Source of the DNA: Anaerolineae bacterium
Lineage (GTDB): Bacteria > Chloroflexota > Anaerolineae > Promineifilales > Promineifilaceae
Assembly (NCBI GenBank): GCA_023382655.1
Contig: JAHDWK010000031.1
Location: forward strand, 1 to 64,000
DNA: 64,000 nucleotides
Reading direction: 5' to 3'
Positions 1 to 8,857 of the stretch are shown here, one piece after another; position 1 is the first letter of the stretch; each line of letters begins with the position of its first letter. A model generated the notes under the pieces. It was not told the origin of the DNA. It did no database searches and saw only the letters and a program-made list of their open reading frames with translations. Made by a program: the position numbers and the translations under genes.

Positions 1-64
1 GAGAGAACAAGTCGAGGACAGCCGCCAGATAAAGCCAACCCTGATTGGTGCGTATATAGGTGAT
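1..64 (-). mobile_element. IS3-family transposase remnant (runs off left edge)
   Basis: Read on the minus strand, the first 64 bases encode ITYIRTNQGWLYLAAVLDLF, the hallmark start of the DDE integrase core of IS3-family OrfB transposases. The Asp that normally precedes ITY (first catalytic residue) is not there: the upstream codons read ISITY and similarity ends, so the copy is broken at about position 64. The rest of the element lies outside the window. It belongs to a different IS3 subgroup from the remnant at 1973-2488. Confidence 0.75.
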
Positions 65-366
65 AGAAATGGTGTAATCATAAAAGACAAGTTTTGCCTA
101 AGTCGAACCACTCAACTGACCTTAAGATGGTCTCGATATGATGTTTGGCTAAAACGAAAAGCGAAAATACAGGAGAATTCCTCTGAAAGCAATTTATGCG
201 ACGGAGGGATTCATGAAACGACAATGGCAAACCAGGCGACAGACGATAGCATACCTAGATGGACAAAGACGGTGGGACCGAGCTTACCAACTGGTGCTTG
301 GATGGAGTCAAAACAGTCAGCAATGCCCTCCTTATCACGGCGAGCAAAAGATTCAGGAGGAAGCAA
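65..366. other. Non-coding stretch between IS remnant and recombinase
   Basis: I see no gene here. Short open frames overlap in several frames without family resemblance. A recombination scar or attachment-site half could lie next to the recombinase, but I cannot point to a repeat that supports one. A Shine-Dalgarno-like AGGAGGAAG at about 356-364 lies just before the recombinase start. Confidence 0.4.
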
Positions 367-1972
367 ATGAGCCAGTGTGTAGCAATCTATGCCAGAGTAT
401 CCACGCCCAATCAGACCCAAGCAGAAACGATTGAGCAGCAGATAGAGCAGTTACAAACCTTTGTTAAACAAAAAAAGTGGCAACTGAACCCAGAGCATGT
501 TTTTCGGGATGATGGCCGCAGCGGTGCTACATTAGAACGACCAGGCTTAGATCGACTGCGGGATAGCGTTCGTATGGGCGAGATTGATCGTATTTTGATT
601 ACCACCCCTGACCGCTTGGCCCGCAACTATGTGCATCAGATGATCTTGTTAGATGAGTTTGAACAGCATCACTGTGAAGTTGAATTTTTAGATCGCCCCA
701 TGAGTAGCGACCCGCATGACCGTCTATTGTTGCAAATCCGTAGCGCCGTAGCCGAGTATGAAAGAACGCTGGTCACCGACCGGATGCGACGTGGCCGACT
801 GGCAAAATACCGAGGGGGAACTTTGTTGCCTTGGACCCGCCCTCCGTATGCTTATCGGGTTAACCCAGACAGCCCGCGAGACCCGTCTGGCGTACGAATA
901 GAGGAGAGCGAAGCGGCCGTGGTGCAGCTCATTTACGATTGGTACTATCAGGAAAGTAGCAGTCTGTGCGGATTGGCAAAGCATTTACAAGCGTAGGGAA
1001 TCCCCACACCAAGCGGCAAACAAATCTGGGGGTTGGCCACCTTGCGCGCCATCTTGACACAACCAGCCTACACCGGCAGGGTTTATGCCTGCCGTTTTCG
1101 CTACCGTGAACCGGACATTCGGCGTTCGGCTACCCATCCCATCGGTATGCCCCACCAGTCATATGATGAGCGGCTCCCAGAAGAATGGATATTCGTCGCC
1201 GAAATCCCAGCGATTATTGAACCAGAGCAATTTGAGAGAGTGCAAGCAAAGTTAGCCCAGAATAAAAGCTTCGCTAAACGGAACAATAAATCTCATGATT
1301 ATTTGCTACGAGCCCTGGTCAGTTGTGGTCTGTGCCAAAAAGCTTGCACCGCTCGGGCGCTGGAAAATGGTAAACATCGATACTACGTTTGCTCTGGTAA
1401 GGCAAAGGCCATTCATAGCCGTCGCTTGGAAAAGTGTCGTTCACGCTTTGCGCCAGCCCAACAACTCGATGACCTGGTGTGGCAAGATTTAGCTGATGTG
1501 TTACAACATCCAGAGAGCTTGATACAAGCGCTGGAACGGGTTCACAGTGGTCATTGGCTGCCCCAGGAACTGCAGGCCCGACGCGAAAACTTGTCACAAT
1601 CACGAAAGAGGTTGGCCAATCAATTAGAACGGCTTACTCAAGCCTATCTAAATGAAGTGATTCCACTGCTGGAATACCAGCGGCGGCGCCAGGAAATTGA
1701 AAAAAAGCAAGAGGGGTTACAAAACCAGGAGAAGCTGCTCAATACGCAAGTTGAGCAACGTCTCCTCCTTTCCCAATTGGGCACTTCTATTGAATCGTTT
1801 TGTGAAAAGGTGCGGAATGGACTTGAACAGGCGACGTTTGAACAAAAACGACAATTAGTGGAATTGCTCATTGATCGCGTTATTGTGACTGATGATAAGG
1901 TTGAAATTCGTTATGTGATTCCCACTACCCCAGAAAGCGAAACCGTCCGTTTTTGTCATTTGCGTTCAGACT
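367..1972 (+). pseudogene. Large serine recombinase, interrupted by in-frame TAG and lacking its own stop
   Basis: The ATG at 367 follows AGGAGGAAG and gives an N-terminal resolvase domain (ARVST with nucleophile Ser12; DDGRSG; TTPDRLARN). Reading continues in the same frame through a TAG at 994-996 (codon 210), then through GIPTPSGK, the Recombinase DNA-binding domain (ILTQPAYTG), a zinc ribbon (CGLCQKAC ... YYVCSG ... KC), a coiled coil and a typical C-terminus (RFCHLRSDYR). The whole protein would be about 535 residues, normal for a phage/ICE-type large serine integrase. The frame then runs into IS3-type sequence at about 1973, so the native stop is lost. Two lesions make it a pseudogene; a two-piece product is formally possible but unlikely. 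Other genes in this window end with TAG, so TAG is not reassigned. Confidence 0.85.
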
Positions 1973-2488
1973 ATCGATATTACCTACGTACCCATGCCAC
2001 ATGGCTTCATGTATCTAGTGGCCATCATGGACTGGTTCAGCCGCTTTGTCGTTGCCTGGCAGCTCTCCAATACACTGGATGGGAGCTTCTGTGTGGAGGC
2101 ACTGCGTCAAGCCTTGCGGCATGGTCAGCCGGAAATCTTCAATACCGACCAGGGGGTGCAATTCACGGCCCAGGCATTTACCCAGGAACTAGAAGCCGCG
2201 TCCATCCGCATTAGCATGGACGGCCGTGGCCGCGTCTTTGACAACATCTTTGTGGAGCGTCTCTGGCGCACCGTCAAGTACGAAGATATTTACATCAAGG
2301 AGTATGCTACCGTGCCCGAGCTGTTGACTGGCCTGAGTGACTACTTCGACCTGTACAATTACGAACGGCCGCATCAAAGTCTGGGCTACTGCACACCGGC
2401 CGATATTCATTTTGCTGTTAACGTACCAATTCTGGGACCCGGCTTGGTATCTTAACTTTTCGATCTGTGGTCTTGACTTTGGGGGTCA
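1973..2488 (+). mobile_element. IS3-family transposase 3' fragment with probable right end
   Basis: From about 1973 the second frame reads DITYVPMPHGFMYLVAIMDW and continues to a TAA at 2453-2455. All three catalytic DDE residues are present: Asp in DITY, Asp in NTDQGVQF and Glu in DNIFVERLW, followed by the family tail YNYERPHQSLGY. The N-terminal HTH half (OrfA and the start of OrfB) is missing, so the fragment cannot be autonomous. The element probably ends at 2488 in ...GGGGGTCA, because IS3-type inverted repeats start with TG and end with CA; no left partner is present. The fragment sits directly on the 3' end of the recombinase gene and replaced its stop codon. Confidence 0.8.
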
Positions 2489-2532
2489 CCTTAAAAGATA
2501 ATTATTTGGCCGTAAATTGGAAAGGTTTTGGC

Positions 2533-2691
2533 TCAACTATAAAAAGAGTGGCAAGCCACCAGGTCAGCAATGAAGTCAGGCGAAATGTGCTTGAGATTGA
2601 CGCGAAATTCGTAAATGGCCACGTAGCCCGCCAGATAATCCTTATGCACCCCGCGAAAAGGAGGCAGGAAATTACGCCAGCCGTAGACTCT
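2533..2691 (-). mobile_element. IS1595-like transposase C-terminal remnant
   Basis: The minus strand from about 2691 down to a TGA at 2533-2535 encodes RNFLPPFRGVHKDYL followed by AGYVAIYEF. The FRGVHK-YL-YVA-YEFR pattern is the C-terminal end of ISXO2/IS1595-type DDE transposases. Only about 50 codons remain; the catalytic core is absent. The fragment overlaps in another frame the last codons of the small gene at 2672-3019, so the junction is close to 2690. Confidence 0.65.
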
Positions 2692-3019
2692 GCACAATCC
2701 GTCGTCGGAAATAGCGCCTCCATTGGCGAATCGCCCACAGCAATTTCTCTCTAATTTCCTGTTTTGTTTCGCTGGTGACGCCTTTAACCTGGTTTAGTTG
2801 CTCAGGCGTGGGGTGTAAAATGTGGTGGATCGTTCTAAAGCCTGCCCGATGCAAAAATGCGTGGGTAGTTGGTGATAAGTGTAAGGCCTGGATTGGCGCA
2901 TCTTCCCATTTAGCCCGGGTTTCGGCGAGAATCTGATTGATAAGCGCCTTTTGTTCTTCGTCAAAACTGGCTTGATTGTGGGAAGAATCATTCACGATGA
3001 ATATGTTTGTTCCTGGCAA
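2672..3019 (-). CDS. Small protein with RNA polymerase alpha-CTD-like helix-hairpin-helix domain
   Basis: The product is about 107-115 residues. Its second half (ALHLSPTTHAFLHRAGFRTI, then HHILHPTPEQL and KGVTSETKQEIREKL) matches the pattern of the RNA polymerase alpha C-terminal domain: LS-x-R-x-x-N-x-L-x-RAGI-x-TI, TEEDL, KNLG-x-KSL-EIKEKL. In alpha that domain contacts UP-element DNA and activators. The N-terminal third is charged and unassigned. The start is uncertain: TTG at 3019, or GTG at 2995 with an AGGA about 14 nt upstream. The 3' end overlaps an IS1595 remnant, so the native C-terminus may have been altered. It could be a DNA-binding adaptor or a decoy for alpha-CTD. It lies just downstream of the large minus-strand cluster, separated by about 210 bp. 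Confidence 0.6.
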   Translation of the reverse strand: MPGTNIFIVNDSSHNQASFDEEQKALINQILAETRAKWEDAPIQALHLSPTTHAFLHRAGFRTIHHILHPTPEQLNQVKGVTSETKQEIREKLLWAIRQWRRYFRRRIVQSLRLA

Positions 3020-3229
3020 AGCTGAGTCTACTGAGGGGTTCTTGTTATTTGCCCATGACCCAGCCCAGACACTTTAGGTGCTTTATTCCTATTTCCCCAT
3101 TGTAATAGCTTTTTACCGTTTTGTAATAGGTAGTTGGGGTCAGGGTTTGGGTACCACAGCTAGGTTCTGTATTTATTATGGAAGAGACGATCAGAATTCT
3201 TGCAATACCGTGTCGCCAATCCATCATGT

Positions 3230-4552
3230 TCAGCCATTGCTCAGTTGATTGAATGAAATACCAACGGCCGTTAATGCCAGCCGGTTTAGGCGCTCAACAA
3301 TCACACTGCGTTCAGCTTGCAACTCTGTATTGTCACCATAACGTCGGGCTTTCGAAATGTTTTCGCGAAGCTGCTGTTCATAGGTTAGTAATTCCAGATC
3401 AGGCCCCACCGTACTCTGCAATGTAGCCAGACCACGCTCATAAAGCGTGTATATGTCGCCTAAGGTGGCTGGAATCACTTCATCAGTAGCCAGCCTGATG
3501 CGACGGCGCAGTTCGATGGGAACCCGGCCTTGTTTCAACGCCTCATCTAGTGACTGGCTCAGGGATTGCCACTCTACCTGCTCTTTGATCCCGGCCAAAG
3601 TCTGGCGGTTTTGTTGCAGCAACCAGGTGTTAAACGCCGTCACCAATACCGAAAGAACGATAAGGGCCATTGACTCAACACCCTCGCCAAGTCCAAACGC
3701 CTGCGCCGCCTGACGAACGGTTTTTACTTGCCCTGTTTGCGCCAGCTCTGTGTATTGAGGGAAAAACGATTCTAAACGTCCGGTTTCGCCTGGGGCCAAC
3801 TGGCTAATAATATCCTTACTGATATTGTATAGAGCGGTCTGGTTTGTGGTTTGTGCCAGCCAATGCTCTGGAACTGTCACAATTGTCTGGGTGGGAAGCT
3901 CTGACTTCTGCGGTCGGACGCCGGTCAACTCCTGGGCTGTTTGCCAGGAAATGATGGGGTAAAGGGTTTTCTGATGAGATAAAGGCGGGTATTGGGTAGC
4001 TGCAAATTGCCAGACCTGTTGCTGCGTTTGAGCCAGAAAAAGAAAATCTTCTATAGAAAGAACGTGATATTGGCCGTTGAGCAAGGAGAAGATGCGCGAG
4101 AATTGGGTGAAATCTACGGCCGTAGCCGGGGTTTGCAGGAGTAGACGGGTGGTGCCACGCACGGCCGTGATTAACACAATTTCCTCTGTAGACATACGCA
4201 GGGCATTGGCTAATGCGGCCAGCAAAGCTGGCAAGTCCGCAACCGGCTCAGCAATAATCACCTGTACCTTCGCCGTTGCTTGGCAAAGCGGAAGTTTTGC
4301 CAGCCAGCCGGTTAATTTTTCAACCAGGTTGTGCCTTTGTCGTAAGATTTCTTCAACCAGACAGCTTAAACGTTTCCGGCGTTCACAATAGAGAATAAGT
4401 TCACGGGCAAAATCTGAAAGCGCTTGATGGTTGAACACCTCATAATCCACACCTATATAAAAAGCCAGGTTTTTCAGCTCTGTCAGGTTAAATTGATCTT
4501 CCAAAATCTGGTGAAGTTCCACCCGTTCTGATGGTTGTCCGATAGTATTCAT
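3230..4552 (-). CDS. EAD-domain protein with one membrane segment and C-terminal RRYGD...SFNxL module
   Basis: 440 residues. Residues about 10-70 (FNLTELKNLAFYIGVDYEVF, then ARELILY, RRKRLSCLVEEI) match the effector-associated domain family (EAD1-like, death-like adaptor domains of bacterial conflict systems). A middle region of mixed fold follows. A hydrophobic segment near 295-315 (ALIVLSVLVTAFNTWLL) probably spans or touches the membrane. The C-terminus carries a helical module, YEQQLRENISKARRYGD then RLNRLALTAVGISFNQL, that recurs in the kinase-EAD1 protein at 42129. It is the last gene of the minus-strand cluster. Its ATG overlaps the stop of the preceding gene by ATGA, implying translational coupling. 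EAD domains recruit partners by homotypic contact, so I infer an adaptor coupling the membrane machine to an effector. Confidence 0.75.
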   Translation of the reverse strand: MNTIGQPSERVELHQILEDQFNLTELKNLAFYIGVDYEVFNHQALSDFARELILYCERRKRLSCLVEEILRQRHNLVEKLTGWLAKLPLCQATAKVQVIIAEPVADLPALLAALANALRMSTEEIVLITAVRGTTRLLLQTPATAVDFTQFSRIFSLLNGQYHVLSIEDFLFLAQTQQQVWQFAATQYPPLSHQKTLYPIISWQTAQELTGVRPQKSELPTQTIVTVPEHWLAQTTNQTALYNISKDIISQLAPGETGRLESFFPQYTELAQTGQVKTVRQAAQAFGLGEGVESMALIVLSVLVTAFNTWLLQQNRQTLAGIKEQVEWQSLSQSLDEALKQGRVPIELRRRIRLATDEVIPATLGDIYTLYERGLATLQSTVGPDLELLTYEQQLRENISKARRYGDNTELQAERSVIVERLNRLALTAVGISFNQLSNG

Positions 4553-5250
4553 GTGATTTCCTCTTGTGGCGTCGGGGAAGATGGAGTGGGTTTGCCGGTA
4601 TCTGCCCGGGGCTGCAAAAATTCACGATAAAGTAGTCGCAGGCTGTGCCCAATAAAAAATAGAGGCACCAGGACAAAGATCAGTTCACCAAAACAGATTA
4701 GCGCAAATAGCTCTCCAGGTAGTGTGGCCTGGAGCGTATTTTGCAACAGCTTTTCTGCGCCCTGGTTGCGCACATACAAAACAAACAACCAGGGAATTAC
4801 GAGTAATGTTACGGCTATCAACCGCACCGTTTGATCACGAAACCACATATAGACACAAAGCGCCATACCCAGTGTAACCGGCAGCGTTAACAGCCAGACA
4901 GCCACAACTAGGAAAATGCGGGAAAACAGCGCACTTTCTATGTGGTTTTGCAAGGCTGGAAAAAGGCGCAACCCCACCATGAACAGACCGAGGAAAAGCA
5001 GCGTCCCCCTGAGTTGTTGGAAAAAGGGCAGATAGCGAACCAACAACAAAACATGGCCCACAACCAACCCCAACCAGGTTAACAGAAGAAGGGCGATCAT
5101 GACCAACAGCCACACATCCGGGGACACGTTTCCTGGCGTGCTTTGTGTTGGCAAGATGAATAGAAGGACGCTGATTCCCAGGATAAAGCCCCATCCCAAA
5201 CGTCCGCTCCACTTTCGCCCTTTGCTAAAAGAATTTGCTATATTGGTCAT
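4549..5250 (-). CDS. Polytopic membrane protein, unknown function
   Basis: 233 residues with about five or six hydrophobic segments (for example WGFILGISVLLFIL near 20, LLVMIALLLLTWLGLVVG near 50, GTLLFLGLFMVGLRLF near 85, a pair between 110 and 165, and LIFVLVPLFFIGHSL near 195). A short cytoplasmic-type tail rich in Pro, Ser and Thr ends the protein. I recognise no family motif. The ATG overlaps the stop of the upstream protease gene (ATGA at 5247-5250), and its own stop overlaps the start of the next gene, so all three are almost certainly co-translated. I infer that it is a membrane partner of the protease or the EAD protein. Confidence 0.7.
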   Translation of the reverse strand: MTNIANSFSKGRKWSGRLGWGFILGISVLLFILPTQSTPGNVSPDVWLLVMIALLLLTWLGLVVGHVLLLVRYLPFFQQLRGTLLFLGLFMVGLRLFPALQNHIESALFSRIFLVVAVWLLTLPVTLGMALCVYMWFRDQTVRLIAVTLLVIPWLFVLYVRNQGAEKLLQNTLQATLPGELFALICFGELIFVLVPLFFIGHSLRLLYREFLQPRADTGKPTPSSPTPQEEIT

Positions 5251-7067
5251 GATCGGCTTTGCGTTTGCCAGACCACGTACAAGCTGGCGATAATTCCCAC
5301 CCCATAAGTGAGAAGGCGTCCAGGTACAAACAATACTTCAGAAGAACCTTGCAACACCGCCGATAACGGCGTCAGAAGCAATGTGGTAGCCGCAATTGAG
5401 AGCATTATCACGGTTTCCCAATGCCACCGCTGCCAATTTACATCTGGTTGCCCGGCTAATGCCCGGCGCTGTAACCAGTGGTAAGCAACCAAGAGCATCA
5501 CCACAACCAGCAAAGACAGAAGCTGTAAACCTAAATAGGAGGGGATAATGCTCAGAATGAGCAGCAAGGGGTTATCTACCGGCAGGAATTCCAGCGTCCC
5601 GGCAAAGGCGATGGAGTTCAAAACAAATAACGCATGCTCAGGTATAAAAATAGCCAGAAAAATGATCAACCCCAAATTCAGGCAAATCCAGGCCAGGCGA
5701 ACCAGATAAACCAGCAGCAAAACTTTCATAATTGGTTTTTTGACCGGCTTTTCTTGAACCATGAGTGGCAACGTCCACGTGCTAAGGAGGGCAAAAATTG
5801 CCAGTGTGGCGAAGTGGACGACGTAGCTACTTGTGTGATAAGCAATCAGAGGGGTAATAAGCAGTACTTCCAGAGCCAGAACGAGCGCCGATGTGGTCAG
5901 GGCGATGCTCAGCCACCCCTCGTTGACGCGGTCTGGATTGCGTAAAAACGTCAATCTCTCGGCAAACGTGGGATGATAAGAAAACCAACGACGCATACCA
6001 CTCAGGGCGTGGCCAGACTGCCTGTACCAGGTTTGTTCAGAAAAACCGGATAACCATTCGCTGAATCTGAAAGCGATGTCCCGCCGTAGATTGGCTATTC
6101 TTGTCCTTATTCTTTGAGAAGTATGACCGGCAACTAACGATTGTGGTTCATAGGCTAACAGCGCATCCCTTAAAGCAGCAGGCTGCTGCACCCTTTCCTG
6201 AACAAAAAAATCGGCCTGATGCTCTTGTAAACGCAGCATACGCCGCCAAAAGAAAAGCCAGAGTATAAATCCCATCCAGATAATGGTCCAGAAGGCATTG
6301 ATAATATAATTTGCTACCAGACCAAAACTAATGGTTTCGGTTTTTTCTATGATTTCGGCGCGCTGCTCCGGCGAAAGCGTGATGAGTGGTTCAATTGTCT
6401 CCACCAGCAGCGGATCGAGGTTTTCTATCTGCGCCAGGTCAAGGTTCAGCCAGGCATGCACCGCCAGATTGGCAAAACCCAGCCAGCCCAACAAAAAGAC
6501 CATCCACCAGGGAATAATGGTAAAACAACTGCGCAAGAGTTCGCGGGTGTAACCAACACGCTGCACGTCTCGATGCAAAAAGTGCGCGATTTCATGCAGC
6601 AAAGCGGCTCTGGCTACGATTTCCCGCTCAGATGATTGTAAATCTGCGTCTAGTTTGCGTGCTGTTTCTTGGCCAATGATCAGGTAGTGACGCCGCCAGG
6701 AACCGGTGGCGTAAATGGGGTCAGTGGGTGTGCCAATAATCAGTTGGATGGGGTGTGGATAGCCAACGGCCGTTGCCTGTTCAGTCAGGGCAGTTTGCAA
6801 GCGTTCCAAGATGCCATTTTGGGCAAATACGGCCGTCGCCGGCAAATCTTGCCGCTTTCTAATCTCTTTTCCTGGCCGGGCCAGCAGGGCACGTGCCGGC
6901 AAGATCAGCATGGTCAGGGTGGTGGGCCAGATCAATATGGGTGATGGCCCCAGCGAGCCAGCAATCATGACACCCAGGATGACTAGGACAATGATCCAGA
7001 AGGAAACGTCAGTCAGATTGGGAAACGCGCGTAAGTTTGGTTTAGGCATTGGTTCATCTGCTCGCAT
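5247..7067 (-). CDS. M48-like integral-membrane zinc metalloprotease
   Basis: 606 residues. The zinc-binding HExxH is at 158-162 (HEIAH, within LLHEIAHFLHRD), and the third ligand is in EHQAD at 282-286, matching the ExxAD pattern of M48 (HtpX/Ste24) gluzincins. A membrane anchor lies at about 22-58, a hairpin of hydrophobic segments flanks the active site (about 183-205 and 250-275), and four or more TM segments fill the C-terminal half. The active site should face the cytoplasm or the inner membrane surface, as in HtpX. It is longer than HtpX (about 290 residues) because of the extra C-terminal TM block. The stop codon of the upstream CAP gene directly abuts its start (TAAATG). I infer processing or quality control of proteins in the same membrane complex. 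Confidence 0.8.
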   Translation of the reverse strand: MRADEPMPKPNLRAFPNLTDVSFWIIVLVILGVMIAGSLGPSPILIWPTTLTMLILPARALLARPGKEIRKRQDLPATAVFAQNGILERLQTALTEQATAVGYPHPIQLIIGTPTDPIYATGSWRRHYLIIGQETARKLDADLQSSEREIVARAALLHEIAHFLHRDVQRVGYTRELLRSCFTIIPWWMVFLLGWLGFANLAVHAWLNLDLAQIENLDPLLVETIEPLITLSPEQRAEIIEKTETISFGLVANYIINAFWTIIWMGFILWLFFWRRMLRLQEHQADFFVQERVQQPAALRDALLAYEPQSLVAGHTSQRIRTRIANLRRDIAFRFSEWLSGFSEQTWYRQSGHALSGMRRWFSYHPTFAERLTFLRNPDRVNEGWLSIALTTSALVLALEVLLITPLIAYHTSSYVVHFATLAIFALLSTWTLPLMVQEKPVKKPIMKVLLLVYLVRLAWICLNLGLIIFLAIFIPEHALFVLNSIAFAGTLEFLPVDNPLLLILSIIPSYLGLQLLSLLVVVMLLVAYHWLQRRALAGQPDVNWQRWHWETVIMLSIAATTLLLTPLSAVLQGSSEVLFVPGRLLTYGVGIIASLYVVWQTQSRS

Positions 7068-8228
7068 TTAGCGAACCGTGATAACATGGTCAACAACCAG
7101 GGCCTGCTCGCCAGCCACATCCACAAACAGGCGAATATGATAGAGGCCGGCTGGCGCGTGATTGTCCAGGATAACGTTTTCATCAAAAACAAGACCGATT
7201 TGCCTGGTTGTGATGCTTTGGGCAGCGGATTGGTAGGTGCTGGTGCGGTTCAATGTTTCCTGGCTCATCGGCGTTGGCAGGGGTTCGTAAGCCAGATTGA
7301 GCAAAGGGTTGCTCAGGTTGTTACCGGTCAGGTGGCCGCGCACGATGATGGTATCACCCGGCGCTGCCTGTGAGGGCAGGGGAGGGGAGAGACGGCCGTA
7401 CTGGTTTGTAAATTCCTGTGCCAGACGAAACTGCCCGGTCTCGGCGTTGTAGGCCATGCCGATGCCCACATGGGTGTGGGCCGGATCAAGGATGTTGTCC
7501 CGGTGACCGGGGCTGTTCATCAGGCCAGTGTGGGCATTGTGGATGACTTCGGCCCAATCTTCGATGGGTGCGCCTTGCCCATCGTCGTAGGTGTAGCTGA
7601 AAGCGTGTAGGTTTTCCATGACGGCATGTTGGCCGCCGGCGAGCGTGTAGCGGTGATCAGGGCCTAAACCCTCACGGTTCCAATGGCTGAAGTAGTTGGC
7701 CTGCACCATATCTTCAGCATGGCGTTGACCGGCGAGAACGGCGGTTGTATCCCAAGAGACGGGGGCCAGACTATTTTCCTGCCGGGCCGTGTTGACCAAC
7801 TCTAGCATGAGAGCGGCTAATACAACGGGATCATGCGCATCAAAAGCTGGTTCTAGCTGCTGCCCAGATACGGTCGGTGTGGGTATGGACGTGGTAATGG
7901 GGATAGTGGTTGATAGTGCGGTAGTGGCGGGAGTGGCCGGTGGTAGCGCCGGTGTCGAGGTTGCCGCGGCTGAAAAGTCAAAAGAGGTAACGGGCGCAAC
8001 TGTTTGTTCTGGTGACGGCAGCAGGTTGTTTATCTGCTGTTCTGCCCAGAAAGACCAGAGCGTTTTGGAACAGAAGAACATCAGGACAACGGCCGTAACC
8101 CCCACAATGATTACCTTAATGGGCTTTGTGGTAGGGGCATGGCCGTCGTCATCCAACGACAGCCAATCATCATCATCTATTGCCCAAGTATCGTCGTCAG
8201 ACGGCCGTTTCCTGCGACCAAAACCCAT
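7068..8228 (-). CDS. Membrane-anchored CAP (SCP/PR-1) domain protein
   Basis: 386 residues from the ATG at 8228, chosen because GAGGAAG precedes it; the longer frame from 8339 has no ribosome binding site and a Cys/Arg-rich start. An acidic cytoplasmic N-terminus (DDD/DDDD clusters at 11-28) is followed by one TM segment (about 36-56), a Thr/Pro-rich linker typical of extracellular spacers, and a CAP domain at about 150-285. CAP signatures visible: LVNTAR, AGQRHAEDM, NYFSHWN, MENLHAF and NSPGHRDNIL-HTHVGIG. A C-terminal beta-rich domain follows. Bacterial CAP proteins are extracellular with poorly known activities, including ligand binding. It lies outside the cell just before the M48-like protease gene in the cluster. 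Confidence 0.85.
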   Translation of the reverse strand: MGFGRRKRPSDDDTWAIDDDDWLSLDDDGHAPTTKPIKVIIVGVTAVVLMFFCSKTLWSFWAEQQINNLLPSPEQTVAPVTSFDFSAAATSTPALPPATPATTALSTTIPITTSIPTPTVSGQQLEPAFDAHDPVVLAALMLELVNTARQENSLAPVSWDTTAVLAGQRHAEDMVQANYFSHWNREGLGPDHRYTLAGGQHAVMENLHAFSYTYDDGQGAPIEDWAEVIHNAHTGLMNSPGHRDNILDPAHTHVGIGMAYNAETGQFRLAQEFTNQYGRLSPPLPSQAAPGDTIIVRGHLTGNNLSNPLLNLAYEPLPTPMSQETLNRTSTYQSAAQSITTRQIGLVFDENVILDNHAPAGLYHIRLFVDVAGEQALVVDHVITVR

Positions 8229-8359
8229 CAAAAATCTTCCTCTACGTCTAAACCGACACAAAACTCGGTGACTTGATAGACAACAAACCCAGCCACGCCC
8301 ATCATTACTAATGGGAATAATGTCCATAACAAAAAACAAAATTGGAACACAGGCATTTA

Positions 8360-8857
8360 TTACTGGATCGAGTTGCTCATATCTTCAACTAATTCAGGCA
8401 AACGACGTTTGACTGTCGCAGTTTGTATAATCTCTTGAGCAATACCTGTTTGTGGACTAAATGGAAACCGCATGATTAGTTCTGCTAACGGTATGTTAGC
8501 GTCAACATATTTCATATAAAACACTTCATGAACATCAGCTAATTTGTAATTGTTCTTATTTTTTAGAAGTTTGTTTAACGCCAATTGGATATCTTGTAGT
8601 AACCGTTCGTCTGTATATGTTAAAGTGGACAGGATTTTTACGGCCTCATTGACGACATTATCTAGTTGCTCTGTTGAAGTTCCATCTAGTTTAGTAGCAC
8701 GGTCACCAAATAGCGCATTTAATTTTTGTTTCAAAACTTCACCAACTGCTTCGCCTACTTTTTCGCTTACGTTAGTTACGCCAGGTTGTAAAGTTGGCCA
8801 TAGCCATTTGGCTAGTTGTAATGCACTGGTTACTGCTAAGTATGTGATTTCATTCAT
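8360..8857 (-). CDS. Small helical protein with EAD-like C-terminal module
   Basis: 165 residues, mostly predicted helical. The N-terminal half (ALQLAKWLWPTLQPGV, then EKVGEAVGEVLKQKLNALFG) resembles an amphipathic or coiled segment seen at the start of many effector-associated proteins. The C-terminal ~50 residues (VFYMKYVDANIPLAELIMRF, then GIAQEIIQT and KRRLPELVEDM) fit the EAD pattern (ARELV ... RRGRLPELV) and closely resemble the tail of the adjacent P-loop protein. The start overlaps the stop of that gene by 8 nt, so the two are made together. I infer homotypic tail-to-tail assembly. DNA here is AT-richer than the flanking genes and lacks the ACGGCCGT octamer. Confidence 0.65.
   Translation of the reverse strand: MNEITYLAVTSALQLAKWLWPTLQPGVTNVSEKVGEAVGEVLKQKLNALFGDRATKLDGTSTEQLDNVVNEAVKILSTLTYTDERLLQDIQLALNKLLKNKNNYKLADVHEVFYMKYVDANIPLAELIMRFPFSPQTGIAQEIIQTATVKRRLPELVEDMSNSIQ

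Noticed and set aside
367..1972. Stop-codon readthrough or TAG reassignment to explain the recombinase
   Set aside because: Several intact genes here end in TAG (for example the stops at 15725, 28239 and 35970), and the 3' end is also destroyed by an IS fragment; simple decay explains both.
2467..2754. Plus-strand 95-codon open frame
   Set aside because: It is antisense to the IS1595-like remnant and to the end of the alpha-CTD-like gene, with no motif.
3045..3227. 60-codon minus-strand open frame between the EAD gene and the alpha-CTD-like gene
   Set aside because: No ribosome site, no family pattern and low-complexity AT-rich sequence; treated as intergenic.
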